The notes under the pieces: model-generated | Database searches by the model: none | The model's input: the letters and a program-made list of their open reading frames with translations, nothing else | What the model was told of the DNA's origin: nothing | In this document: positions 22,717 through 34,405 of the stretch, one piece after another | How the letters are laid out: every line of letters begins with the position of its first letter | Numbering within the stretch: the stretch's first letter is position 1 | Assembly: GCF_000003195.3 (NCBI RefSeq) | Contig: NC_012878.2 | Coordinates: 12,951,104-13,015,103, forward strand | Origin: Sorghum bicolor | Lineage: Eukaryota; Streptophyta; Magnoliopsida; Poales; Poaceae | Reading direction: 5' to 3' | Length of the DNA: 64,000 nt | Made by a program: the position numbers and the translations under genes

Positions 22717-23433
22717 TGTTGATGCAAAAGCGGTTCTGCAAACACAAAGGGCTAATACCCGATTTAAACGTTAAGGCGTGCCAGCCGATTTGACCTTACT
22801 ATCGGCAAAGGTGGTAACTCGAATACTTTGGTCCTGACAACAGCGATGCGCCCGGATGCCACGGCCAAGAGGTATTCACACGGAACTTGAGAACACGCCG
22901 AGCTTAAGTCGACGAATTCCTAAGAACTCGTAATAAAAGGAAAAAGTATGACGAAGTCATCAAAAAAGTAGATGCTAGAATATGAGTAAAAACTAGTATT
23001 TGATTGATTGATTGATTGTCCATTACAAGGCCCTAAAGTCCACATTTATACCCTGCTCAAATAGCTACAATCAGACACGACTAGGACTCGAATTCCAAAT
23101 TAAACAGAATCCGTATACAAAACGAATTTAAACAACGAAGGAAAACATAAAACCACCCCCTTGTAACCGACCGGGACACCGCCACAGATCAATCGGCAAC
23201 CTCCACGCTTTCCTTCAGAGTCATCGGCAGTCTTCCTGTTATGGCCATCGGCAAACACCAATATTGTTCATCGGCAAGAACACGTCGCCACCTTTGGACC
23301 TAGTCATATTCAATCTTCTCTTCATCGGCAACCATCCTCGTCGGCAACTCTTCTGCAAACTAGTTACTGTTGCTCCACCTGCCGATCTATACTCTGCTGG
23401 TCTCTAGGTACATGTCCAAAATCGGTGTCAACA
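22717..23433 (-). repeat. Element B 3' LTR (left)
   Basis: 717 bp, TGTTGATGC to GGTGTCAACA. Contains eight exact GCCGAT or ATCGGC hexamers by hand count, including the inverted pair shared by all four LTRs of A and B. Confidence 0.93.
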
Positions 23434-23621
23434 CATGCCCCCCAATTTCAGAGTATGAAATTATTAATGCTCCGAAATTCTCTGCAGTAATGATGTCTTT
23501 CCGCAATTAATGCTCCCAATCTGGCAACCGACAGCTTTAATCTGAACAACTGCAATCCTATTCCTCTGCAGATTCCTCGAAATCCTCACCTTTCCAAACG
23601 GGCATTTCCACCCTAGCCGCG

Positions 23622-23761
23622 CATCGGCAATGTTTCCGTTACAGAGACCTGCCGATGGACTGACCAGGACACTCTTGTCAGTAAAGTATCTTATCCTCCC
23701 AACGGATATTCCCACTTCATCCGTCCATCGGCAATATGACCGTTACAAGACGCTGCCGATG
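23622..23761. promoter_or_regulatory. Duplicated upstream inverted repeats of the antisense gene, element B
   Basis: Two copies of a CATCGGCA...TGCCGATG inverted repeat (23622-23629 with 23650-23657; 23726-23733 with 23754-23761), each followed by a related GACCAGGA/AACCAGGA segment and AGTAAA(G/A)TAT. Element A has one copy. The unit of about 104 bp appears tandemly duplicated in B, 180-310 bp upstream of the TATA box. Confidence 0.6.
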
Positions 23762-23937
23762 AACCAACCAGGAAATCTCGCACAGTAAAATATCCCCAGA
23801 TCACGACCGCTTCCTGTCAAATCATCTGTGCAATCCCTTGATTACCGTGCGAACAGTTACCATATCTTCCTGAGTATCCTCGGATTTCACGGATACGGCG
23901 AAGTGATAAGTCAGATTTACCCTTACCCATTTCGTCC

Positions 23938-23945
23938 TATAAATA
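23938..23945 (+). promoter_or_regulatory. TATA box of the antisense gene, element B
   Basis: TATAAATA lies 150 bp upstream of the ATG at 24095, the same spacing as in element A. The surrounding GTCCTATAAATAGTTCC is conserved between the two elements. Confidence 0.65.
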
Positions 23946-24094
23946 GTTCCTTCTCGGGTACTCCTCCACCACATCATTCTACAGCCCCAACTCTGCTTCT
24001 CTGGCGGTGGCGCTTGTTGGAAAGCTCCAAGAACTCCAGCGAAGGCTTTTCTCCATCAGTCTCGAAGCCTCCAATCTTCTTCCTTGCGAGGAAA

Positions 24095-27000
24095 ATGGCC
24101 ATCAACTTCACCGTCCCTGAGGTTAGTTCACCACCCCATCTCATGTTCTTTTACCATGCCCTGGTTCATCTGTAATTTATTTTACTGAGCATTTTCTTTT
24201 TCTCTTTTTTGTCCTTGTTCTTCCTTTTTGCTTCCAAAACCATTAGGATCTATCTAACAAAATAGTCATCCCTACCGATCAGCCACACCTCTAGTGTCTT
24301 GGTCCGCTAGGGAACCTAGATCCCACAGATTTGATTAACGCAGAAACAAACAGGATCCCTTTTAGAGCCGAGAATTTCTCCTTAGATCTGTGGAAGGATA
24401 CCTTTCGATCCTGGCCCAGCCCTACCGTAGGATGGAAAGATTGGTTCTTGAGAGTCAGCCACTCGAATGAAGTCCAATGGGGCGAGAGAAAACTGGACCA
24501 ATGCATCAGGTTGTCCATTGCCGATATGCATAGGAATGAGTCATTGTTGATAGCTGCATCATACTTCTGGTCAGACACACTCAATGCTTTTGTCTTCGGC
24601 CACGGCCCTGCTTCCCCTACTCTTACCGATGTGGTTATGCTCATCGGCCTAGATGTATCTTCTGCCGATAGCACCCACTTTTTTGACACCACGCCTAGTG
24701 CCAAAGTAGAAACCCGCTCCATCGGCGGCTGGTCCGGGTACATTCAGAAGTACCGCAGAACGGGGCCCGTCAATATAAAGGAAGAAACCACCTTTCTGAA
24801 CATGTGGCTGGACAAGTTCGTATTCTGTGGCCGATCGGCAGGACCGACCTCCGTCTATCTATCGGCAGCAGAGAGACTGGCTAACGGTGGCTGATTCCCT
24901 CTCGGCCGATACTTGCTTGGTGCTGCCTACCATCTTCTCCACCAGGTAGCTAAGAAACTCCTGCTCGGCCAGTCCATCGGCAACTTGGGGGGTCCCTGGT
25001 GGTTTATCAACATGTGGCTCAGCCTCCACATGCACAAGCGCCTTGAGTTTGATCTTTTCGCGTAGCGTTTCCCCAGAGATATAACCGAGGATCATGAACT
25101 GGATGAAGAAGAATCGGCAACACGCCCTCCCCTAAACTTTGGCGAGGCTGTTATAGTTCTGCCCGGCACAGGAGGCAATGCAGACCAAATTAGCCGATTC
25201 TTCCAAACCCTGTATGAGGGCCTAACCAGAGAACAGCGGGCATGGTTGCCTTATGATGATCCAGATACCATGTTTCCTTTGGTCTTCCACCCGTTCAACG
25301 AGGCTCTTAACAAGGATCATGAAGTGATGATGGCATTGATTACCCCCAGAGTTATACCAGTGAACTTCTTCGGCAGTGGGAAAACTTCTAGCCAAACCTA
25401 TGAGTTTTACAACCCATCGGCACTAGCTCATCAATTGGCTTTCGGCCAGCTGCCGATTGCACTCTGTTATGCCGATGTGATAAAACCCAGAGAAGTTATC
25501 ACCAATCTCCTTGAATGGATTCGAGTAGCCCAACTATCATCAAGTGCCGATACAGATGCGGACTTGTCAGAGTGGGTTCCAGCCGCCTTCATCACTCAGT
25601 CATACAAACAATGGTGGGCAGAATGGAAGGAGCATCTGTTCTGTAGATCGGCTCTTACGTACCGCGGCATGATCGATCCTGAGTACGAAGTTCCCGATAA
25701 CACCGTAAGTATCTTCGAACCGATGTTTCAATTCTCTCAAGTTTATTTCCATCGGTGATTCACTTTTGTATTATTTTGTAGGTTGACAACACCCCTCCAT
25801 CGGTCAGCAGAAGTGGCAGGCCGATTGACCTATTCCCACCAGGTCCAACCTCTTCAATCGGCAACAACGCTCCCACTCTAGCGGCCATCATGCATCGAGG
25901 TGTACGCCTTAAGAAAGTGACCACCAAGAGCACCAAGACATCTCCATCGGTAGCCGCCTCCACCTTAGCACAGGCCTTCAAGGTAATTGTTAAACCTTTC
26001 CATTCATACCAATTCCATTTTTACATCTGCCACACTTGTGCTTACAAATTCTTATTCCTGACACAGCATACCGGCGTATCGGCAAAGACCAGAAGCAGAA
26101 GTGCCGATGCCCCCCAGTCCAGCTAGCCGAAGAGGAAAGCTTCCAAGAGTACCAGAGGACGGGCGAAACGCCAAAGAGTAGCAACGCCTTCTCCTTCCCT
26201 GGTATCACCAATTCTAGTGGAATCCTCTCCTTCCACCCCAGAAGCACAGATGCAGCAGGTACCATCTCCTCCTCAATCGCAAGAAGCACCACAAGCGGAA
26301 GAACCTCAACCAGAAGCACTCCAACCAGAAACACATCAACCGATGTAGGCGAGCAAACTACCGATCCGGCAGGTTTAATCATATCATCGGTAGTTTCTTC
26401 AATCCAGACAAGCACCGTCCCCCCTCAAGGTAACATATTTTTATAAGATTATTGCCGATGAACCCATCTCTTCTGTTTTACAATTATTTCTGTTATTCTT
26501 TCAGCTGACATAGTTCAATCGGCAGTCTCAGCCGATCAACCTGAGATTCCATCGGCATCTTCCAGTCAAAGGCGAGAGGTCGCCTTGAAGCAAGTAAGCC
26601 ATCTAGTCTCCATCAGTATTACTTATCAATATATGATCATGGAATGACTCACTTTATTTTCTTTGCAGGAACAAGACTCTCCCGACAGCCTCTTCTCCTT
26701 TGCCATTGACGTCTCTGAGGATGAAGGTGAGGAAGCAAGCTCTTCCCGAGCAGTTGGGGTTACATCGGCAGAGATCAGGGCAAGGCTGGAAGAACTGTCG
26801 GCTCTCCTTCATCAAGACACAGCTCAACTAGTTGATGACTCCAATTCGGCCAAAGCTTTATTCAAGACCTTGAGAGGCCAAATCCCCGCCGACGTCGAAG
26901 AAATCCTTTTCCAAGCAACACATCTAGAGAGTCGTCAACTGCAATACCAAAGGGCTGCCCAGCGCCTTGCCGAGAGAGCCGCTCAGACTCGGCTTTCTGA

Positions 27001-27364
27001 GGAGATGATGAAAGAAAAGCTCCTTACCGATGAGAAGCACAAGAACATCGGCACCTTGAAGTCCTCGGGAGACGCTCTGAAGCAAAAGATTTCTGACCTA
27101 TCGGCAAGAAGAGAAACTCTGTTGGCAGAACTCAAACAAGTGGAGGATGCCTTGTCCCAAGCTCGACAAGAAGAAAGCCAACTGCCGGAGACAATCAAGC
27201 TTCTTGAGCAAGAGCGAAACGTCCACGGCCGCAAAGCACTACAACTGAAAAATAACCTGAAGTCGATAGAAGGCTCTGCTGATGACGATTTGAAGGAGAT
27301 AGAGGATGCCAACCAGATCCGTCTGCGCGCCATATCGGCGATCCAGGCACTGCTGAACCCATGA
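24095..27364 (+). pseudogene. Antisense plant-mobile-domain gene of element B, six exons, broken
   Basis: Exons: 24095-24121, 24247-25704, 25782-25982, 26067-26429, 26505-26593 and 26669-27364. The start ATG encodes MAINFTVPE and is intact here, and donors and acceptors are GT/AG at all five introns. Exon 2 is the PMD (PTLTDVVMLIGLDVS, SIGGWSGYIQKYRRTGP, YKQWWAEWKEHLF), and exon 6 is the coiled coil ending ISAIQALLNP. Breaks: TAG at 24292, TGA at 24892 (CGA in A), TAG near 26124, and exon 4 is 16 bp shorter than in A, changing frame. Exon lengths 27, 1458, 201, 89 and 696 equal those of A. Because the gene is antisense to the genomic RNA, its introns would survive retrotransposition. Confidence 0.83.
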
Positions 27365-27522
27365 GCTCCTCATCGGCAATACATCCTCGCTCCTCTGCTT
27401 TCCAGCTTCCCTGATATTTAGTCTAGCCGATAGGACTGTTATCGGCATCTTTTGAAACATTAAGTCCAGCCCTAGACACACTTTGATCCAGCCGATAGGA
27501 GTGTTATCGGCATTTAAACTTT
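27365..27522. terminator. Tail-to-tail spacer with twin inverted repeats, element B
   Basis: 158 bp between convergent stops. Inverted repeats GCCGATA-N7-TATCGGC at 27426-27446 and 27491-27511, starts 65 bp apart as in element A. The seven-base loops differ at one position between repeats while the arms stay perfect. Confidence 0.5.
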
Positions 27523-30500
27523 TTATGCATCGACCCACATACTTGGGTAGTACTTCTTCAGATATTTGCCATTTAATGCTCTGGGAAATTCGACTCCTTC
27601 GAGAGTTTCTAGAATATAGGCATTACCAGGAGCCGATCGACTTATCCGATAAGGACCTTCCCAATTGGGAGACCTCTTCCCAAATTTCGAACTTTTAGTC
27701 CCGATCGGTAAGATCAATTTCCATACCAAATCTCCATCGGCAAACTCCTTAGCCTTTCCTTTCTTGTCATACCATCTGGCAACTCTCTTCTTATTCTCTT
27801 CTATACTCATCAAGGCCTTCAGCCGATGTCCTGCTAGATCATCCAACTCGTCTGTCATTAAAGTAGCATAATCATCGGCAGCCAATTGATCTTGAAAAGA
27901 TATTCGCCTAGACCCAGCCTTAATTTCCCATGGTAATACTGCATCATGCCCATACACCAATTGATAAGGTGAAACCTTAGTCGATCCATGACAAGCCATC
28001 CGGTATGACCACAAAGCTTCATTCAACAACGTATGCCACCTCCTAGGATTTTCTTCAATCTTTCGTTTAATAAGCTTGATAATCCCTTTGTTAGATGCCT
28101 CGACCTGCCCATTAGCTTGAGCATAATAAGGAGAAGAATTCAACACTTTAATTATCATACCGATTGCAAATTCATCAAACTCCCCTGATGTGAACATGGT
28201 ACCCTGATCGGTAGTAATTGTCTGAGGAATTCCAAATCGGTGAACGATGTGTTCTTTCACAAAATCAATCATACTGGCCGATGTAACTTTCTTCAAAGGA
28301 ATAGCTTCAACCCACTTAGTGAAATAATCGGTGGCAACCAGGATGAACTTATGCCCCTTACTGGATGGTGGATAAATTTGGCCGATCAAATCAATAGCCC
28401 ATCCTCGGAACGGCCAAGGCTTTATAATAGGATTCATAGCCGATGCAGGCGCTCTTTGAATATTGCCAAACTTTTGACATCCTTGACACCCTTTGAAATA
28501 CTTAAAGCAATCCTCAAGTATAGTCGGCCAATAATATCCATTCCTCCTAATCATCCATTTCATCTTAAAAGCCAATTGATGTGCTCCACATACCCCTTCA
28601 TGGATTTCTCCCATCAAACTCTTAGCTTCATCATCACCTAAGCACCGGAGAAGAATACCATCGACAGTTCGATAATATAATTCATCTTCAAGGAGCACAT
28701 ATTTGGTGGCTTGAAACCAAACCCGTCTCTCAACTTTCCTAGATGGATCCTTCAAATAATCAATGATTTCCTTTCTCCAATCATCGGCACCGACTGCCGA
28801 TATTGCATTAATCATAGGCTGATATCCCGAGGCATGCTGAGCCAACCGATTGGCCTCTTCATTATGCAATCGAGGAACATGCTCTAATCGGAAATCCTTG
28901 AATTCCTTCAACAGTTGCATACTCCTTTCGTAATAAGTTATGAGAACTTCACTTCGGCATTCATAGCTTCCAGCCAATTGATTTATAACTAGCATAGAAT
29001 CCCCGAAGACTTCAACAGCATCAGCATATACTTCTCTTAATAACTCCAATCCTTTTATTAAAGCTTGATACTCAGCCTGATTATTCGTCGACATGGCAAT
29101 AATCGGTAAGGAAAACTCATACTTTCTTTCCCGAGGGGAAATTAATACTATGCCGATTCCTGCCCCCCGGTCACACGTGGATCCATCAAAGAAGAGCGTC
29201 CAAGGTACAATTTCCAAAGCCTCCACTGCACCACAATGTTGAGTTACAAAGTCGGCCATAATCTGTCCCTTGACTGCCTTGGCCGATTCGTAACGTAGAT
29301 CAAATTCCGACAACGCCAAAATCCATTTACCGATCCTACCACTCATGATCGGCATAGACAGCATGTACCGGACCACATCATCCTTGCAAATAACAGTGCA
29401 TTCGGCCGATACCAAGTAGTGCCTTAACTTGATATAAGAGAAATACAAGCATAGGCATAATTCTCAATGGCCGAATACCTGGTCTCAGCATCAATCAACC
29501 TCCTGCTTAAGTAATAAATTACACGCTCTTTCCCTTCAAATTCTTGAATTAAAGCCGAACCGATAACCATCCCATCGGTAGACAAATATAATCTGAAGGG
29601 CTTCCCTTGCTGAGGTGGAATCAGAACTGGAGGATTTACTAAATAATTCTTGATTTCATCCAAAGCCAACTGTTGTTCCCTCCCCCAAACAAATTCTTGA
29701 TCGGCCTTTATCTTAAGAAGAGGACTGAAAGCACGAATTTTACCACACAAATTAGATATAAATCTTCTGATAAAATTTACCTTGCCGATCAAGGACTGGA
29801 GCTCAGTCTTGTTGGTAGGGGCGACTATTTTGTTGATGGCATCAATAGATCTTCGACTAATTTCAATCCCCCTTTGATGTACTATGAAACCAAGAAACTG
29901 CCCTGCCGATGCACCAAATGCACACTTATTGGGATTCATTTTCAAACCATGTTTCCTTGTGCATTCCTACACCTTTTGTTCATCGGCAAATTCATGAAAT
30001 ATAAAATTCATAGCCCTCTGATAAGTAGCACCAGCATTTTTCAAGCCGAAGGTCATGACTATCCATTCAAACAATCCAACATGACCAGGACATCTAAATG
30101 CAGTCTTTGGAATATCTTCCTCAGCCATGAATATTTGATTGTATCCTGCAATGCCATCCATAAAGCTAATAATCCGATGCCCAACCGCAGCGTCAACTAG
30201 CAGATCGGCAACTGGCATTGGGTATCCATCCATCGGTGTAGCTTTGTTAAGATTCCTAAAATCAATGCAGACCCGAAGCTTCCCGTTCTTCTTGTAAACC
30301 GGAACAACATTGGAAATCCACTCGGCATATCGACACTGCCGAATAAATTTGGCTTCAATAAGTTTAGTTATTTCAGCTTTGATGTCGGGAAGAATATTAG
30401 GATTACATCGGCGAGCTGGCTGCTGATGTGGCCGAAATCCAGACTTGATAGGCAACCGATGTTCAACAATCGATCGGTCCAAACCAGGCATCTCAGTATA

Positions 30501-30684
30501 ATCCCAAGCAAAGCAATCTTTATATTCCTTCAACAAATCAGTTAACTGTTGCTTACACTCAGGATTTAACTTAGCACTAATAAAAGTAGGTCTAGGCTTA
30601 TCACCACTACCTATATCTACTTCTACCAAATCATCGGCCGATGTGAACCCCTAGCCTAACTTTCCATCATCGACGAACCTATCC
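27523..30684 (-). pseudogene. Element B pol (RT catalytic box deleted; second RNase H and integrase intact)
   Basis: Starts at the ATG overlapping the gag-pro stop. A TAG near 30652 replaces the CAG of A. RT part 1 (29967-30629) ends where 69 bp, 23 codons including the YIDD box, are deleted near 29975; a separate TTG to TAG change follows. RT part 2 and the first RNase H are at 29424-29945, then a frameshift near 29450. The last 641 codons (27523-29448) are open: second RNase H (LFFDGSTCDRGAG), zinc finger HEGVCGAHQ...CQGCQKFG, and integrase core with all three acidic residues (AIDLIG, TDQGT, EASNK) and C-terminal domain. Integration functions look intact, DNA synthesis not. Confidence 0.9.
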
Positions 30685-30688
30685 ATTA
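30684..30688 (-). other. TAATG stop-start overlap between gag-pro and pol, element B
   Basis: Same one-base overlap of TAA and ATG after a T run as in element A, so the arrangement predates both copies. Confidence 0.6.
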
Positions 30689-31624
30689 AAAACCTTCGTC
30701 AGAACCGACTGCTTGGATCGGTGGAATCTCATAATCAGCAACCTTGAGGAAATCCTTTTCCCAAACTTCTCCTGAAATACACCTGGTCCTTTCGTAGGTG
30801 TCTACCTCTGCCGATGCAATAACATAGGAAGAATCTCCCGGGACAATCTCAATCATGTCACCTACCCACTGAACCAAGCATTGGTGCATTGTAGACGGGA
30901 TGCAACAATTGGCATGAATCCAATCTCTCCCTAGCAACAGATTGTAGGCACCTTTCCCACTGATTACGAAGAAGGTCGTCGGCAAGGTTTTGCTGCCGAT
31001 GGTCAATTCTACGCAGATAGCTCCCTTAACTGGAGACACATTGCCTTCAAAGTCTTTGAGCATCATATCGGTCTTGGTCAAATCTTGATCTCCTTTTCCA
31101 AGCTTCCGATACACTGTATAAGGCATGATGTTAATAGCAGCCCCACCGTCAATTAAAATCTTGGTCATCGGCTGACCATCAACCCTTTCTTTGACAAACA
31201 GAGCCTTAAGATGTTGCCTTTCATCATCGGCAGGCTTCTCAAAGATAGCTGTCATCGGATCCAGAGCCAACTGAGCTATTTGATCAGAGAACTCCAACTC
31301 ATCATCACTGGATGGCGTAAGGAACTCCATCGGCAACATAAAGACCATGTTGACATCTGCCGATGGACCTTCCCCCTTAGGATCTGGTTGTTGCTGATCC
31401 CCAGATTGTCCAGAGTTCTCCCCCTTGCTTAACTCTTCTCGCCTTTCGCGCTGCAGTCTTCTTTTCTGTGTCCTGGTCAACCCTTCTGGACACCATGGAG
31501 GAAGTTGCTGCCATCTTACTACCGGGCGACGATTTTCCCTTGATTCCACTCGATAAGTATTGGCATCCCTGCAAAATATGAACTCATCGGGAACCCGTGC
31601 ATTAGCCATCTCTTCAAGTTCTTC
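30689..31624 (-). CDS. Element B protease region
   Basis: About 308 codons after the TAG that ends gag at 31625. Order: Arg/Lys-rich stretch (TRTQKRRLQRERREE), acidic spacer, aspartic protease with ILIDGGAAINIMPY and the later NLLLGRDWIHANC box, then a C-terminal tail ending DEGF. In A the corresponding gag-pro junction is read through (Arg-Glu-Lys), so the stop at 31625 may be a mutation rather than a programmed site; stop readthrough is the alternative. Confidence 0.8.
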
Positions 31625-34378
31625 CTAGCTCCTGGGAAAATACTCAACACGATCTCCAAGCATGTCGTGCACGCTGAGCCTACCCCCCAGCCGATCATGA
31701 ACGGATGCTCTCCCCTTACTCGGCCCATTAAATTGCCAATCATTATCACGATAGCGCCGATCAGACCTGTCGTACCGGTCATAACCGTTGCACTCAGGAC
31801 AATCTCTGACAGTGGGAAGTTTGATATTCTCCTCCCAACAATGAATGAAGAATGGGCAATTCCAGTGATCCCTATGCCGATTCCACTCTTGCCGGCATCT
31901 TTCTTCTTCCCGGCGATAGTCCTCTTGCTGGTGCCGATACCGATCTTCACGTTGCTGCCAAGTCTCCCGAGGCCTTCTGTGAGTTATCACAATACCAGAT
32001 CTGGGAGGCCTCCTTGAGTTAGCTCCCTCCTGGACTAGGCCTTTTCCTTTTGCATCGGTAGTAGTGATTTGTTGCTGAGGATCCACCGATGCACTTCTTT
32101 CAGCTGCTTCCGACGTCAAGACCTTGGCCTTTCCCTTAGCATCCAGCATGTTTGTTGGGAAAGGATGTTGATCAATCTTCATCGGCTTCTGAGCTTTGGA
32201 GCTGTCAAATTTGATCCTCCCTGACTCTATAGCCGATTGCAGCTGTTGCCTAAACACTTTGCACTCATTGGTGCTGTGAGAAGTTGCATTGTGCCATTTA
32301 CAATACTTCATCTTTTTCAACTCCTCAGCCGATGGGATCACATGATTAGGTGATAATTTGATCTGACCTTCCTGAAGTAAAAAGTCAAATATCCGATTGG
32401 CCTTAGTGATATCAAACGCGAACTTCTCTGGCTCCTTATGCCCAAAAGGGCAAGACATCGGCTTCTTGTTTTTCACCCACTCTGCCAAGCCGATGACCGG
32501 TTCTTCATCAGAATCTGAGCTTGCTGCTTCATCAACAAAGGACACCTTCTTGTTCCATGCTCTCTTGGGTTCAAATGGCTTGATATCTTGATCAGAAATC
32601 CTCTGTACCAAATGACTTAAGCTTTCAAACTCCTGAGACGCATACTTGTCCCTGATGTGTGGCAACAAACCTTGGAAAGCCAAATCGGCTAGCTGCCGAT
32701 CATCCAGAACCAGGCTATAGCATTTGTTCTTGACTTCCCGTATCCTCTGCACAAAACCTTCAACCGATTCATCATTGCGTTGCCTCAATTTGACCAAATC
32801 GGTGATCTTCTTCTCATGGACCCTAGAAAAGAAGTATTTGTGGAATTGTTTCTCCAAATCGGCCCAAGTAATCACTGAATTGGGAGGTAACGATATAAAC
32901 CAGGTGAAAGCCGATCCGGACAATGATGACGAGAATAAGCGAACCCTTAACTCGTCCCTGTTACCAGCTTCCCCGCAATGAATGCTGAACCTGTTGGCGT
33001 GTTCCATGGTTGACGTGTCGTCCTGCCCAGAAAACTTAGTAAAGTCCGGTACCTTGTACCGATTTGGAAGCGGAATCAAATCATATGCGGGAGGATACGG
33101 TGTCTGATAAGAATAAGTGTTGACTTTGGGTTTTATCCCAAATTGATCTCTCATTACTTCGGCAATCTTATCGGCCCAATAAGCATCGGCATCTTGCCGA
33201 TGAGGTGGTTGCGGATCTGGCGCCTGCTGGTAAGCTTCCACGTGTCGGTGCGGTGTGCGATCAGCATGGAACATTGGATTAATAATTTGTCCCCCAATCT
33301 GCGAACCACCGAGCTGTTGTGCGCCGATTTGCTGGCCTCCCAGATGTTGACCTCCAAATTGCTGACCAGCAACCTGTTGGTTGTGATTCATCGGCTGATT
33401 GACGGCCCCTTGGCTCTGGAATCCAGGATAGATCTGGCTTTGCTGGAATCCTGTAGCCTGATGATTTGGTTGGGGCGTTTGTGGAAAGACTTGCTGCCCA
33501 AGCCATCCACTATTAGCATTCATCGGCATAGGTCCTGCCGATGACTGAAAATTGGGCATCATCATTGAATTGACATACCCTGGCTGAGTCATAAATCTCT
33601 GTTGCATCAGCATTGAGTCTACCGATGCGTTAGGCACCTGGAACGTCGGAGCTTGAGAATTCCCAGTATAAGGTCTTGCAGTAGTAGTTGTAGTGTACTG
33701 GGGACACTGGTTCATCGGCATATTGGGAGGTGCCGATGCCATAGGAGCCTTGCCTCTCATATCAGTTGCTTGAGATGTGCCAGGTGTCTTCAAGTATTCC
33801 GAGGGCATACCAAAACCCCACCAGTTAGGAGGAGGGACTGGTCCTGACATTGCCGATGCCAATAGATCTGTAGTGAGCCTAATCTGCTCATCTGAAGTCG
33901 GTGGATTAGTTGTCATCGGCATAGATTGTGCATTGGTAACTCCCAACGTACTTGGAGGAACGGTAGTCTGTGCACCCGCAGCGGCTGTAGCAGCCGATGG
34001 AGCTGTGACCACTGGTGACCCTGGCTGATGATGAGAGGGGCCCACATAATCCGGTGGCAATTGTCCTTCCTTAAAAGTTCTAGCCACGGCGTTGAAAACC
34101 GTATTGGACAGCACACCAGCTTGGTTGATCAAAGCACGGTTGATAGCACTATCAACCATCTCTTGAAGTTTACCAGGATTGGCTTCAAAAGTAACCTGCC
34201 GAGGTGCCGGCAGTGCATCCTTCTGGATCACTTCGCCACTCCTGTTTATGCTGAAGTATCTCAGGCATTGCTGCTTGTAATCCTCCATGGCTTTAGCAAT
34301 AGCTTGCTTCTGCTCATCCTTGAGATTGGCTTCCGTCACGGGGATGACGTTCTCCGGATCAAACTCAGTAGTCGACAT
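31625..34378 (-). CDS. Element B Gag polyprotein, intact ORF
   Basis: 917 codons from the ATG at 34378 (MSTTEFDPENVIPV). N-terminal helical region, a long Gln/Pro/Gly/Met-rich low-complexity stretch with imperfect GGQ(Q/H) repeats near residues 340-380, the retrotransposon gag domain (AFTWFISLPPNSVITWADL, residues about 500-590), a C-x2-H-x6-H-x4-C knuckle (YCKWHNATSHSTNECK), an Arg/Gln-rich stretch, a second Cys/His cluster (CPFFIHCW...CPECNGY) and a basic tail. Gag would package element RNA into particles. It is the longest intact ORF in the window. It could serve in trans but cannot act alone. Confidence 0.88.
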   Translation of the reverse strand: MSTTEFDPENVIPVTEANLKDEQKQAIAKAMEDYKQQCLRYFSINRSGEVIQKDALPAPRQVTFEANPGKLQEMVDSAINRALINQAGVLSNTVFNAVARTFKEGQLPPDYVGPSHHQPGSPVVTAPSAATAAAGAQTTVPPSTLGVTNAQSMPMTTNPPTSDEQIRLTTDLLASAMSGPVPPPNWWGFGMPSEYLKTPGTSQATDMRGKAPMASAPPNMPMNQCPQYTTTTTARPYTGNSQAPTFQVPNASVDSMLMQQRFMTQPGYVNSMMMPNFQSSAGPMPMNANSGWLGQQVFPQTPQPNHQATGFQQSQIYPGFQSQGAVNQPMNHNQQVAGQQFGGQHLGGQQIGAQQLGGSQIGGQIINPMFHADRTPHRHVEAYQQAPDPQPPHRQDADAYWADKIAEVMRDQFGIKPKVNTYSYQTPYPPAYDLIPLPNRYKVPDFTKFSGQDDTSTMEHANRFSIHCGEAGNRDELRVRLFSSSLSGSAFTWFISLPPNSVITWADLEKQFHKYFFSRVHEKKITDLVKLRQRNDESVEGFVQRIREVKNKCYSLVLDDRQLADLAFQGLLPHIRDKYASQEFESLSHLVQRISDQDIKPFEPKRAWNKKVSFVDEAASSDSDEEPVIGLAEWVKNKKPMSCPFGHKEPEKFAFDITKANRIFDFLLQEGQIKLSPNHVIPSAEELKKMKYCKWHNATSHSTNECKVFRQQLQSAIESGRIKFDSSKAQKPMKIDQHPFPTNMLDAKGKAKVLTSEAAERSASVDPQQQITTTDAKGKGLVQEGANSRRPPRSGIVITHRRPRETWQQREDRYRHQQEDYRREEERCRQEWNRHRDHWNCPFFIHCWEENIKLPTVRDCPECNGYDRYDRSDRRYRDNDWQFNGPSKGRASVHDRLGGRLSVHDMLGDRVEYFPRS

Positions 34379-34405
34379 GTTGATCTTGATCTTGAATCTT
34401 GAATC

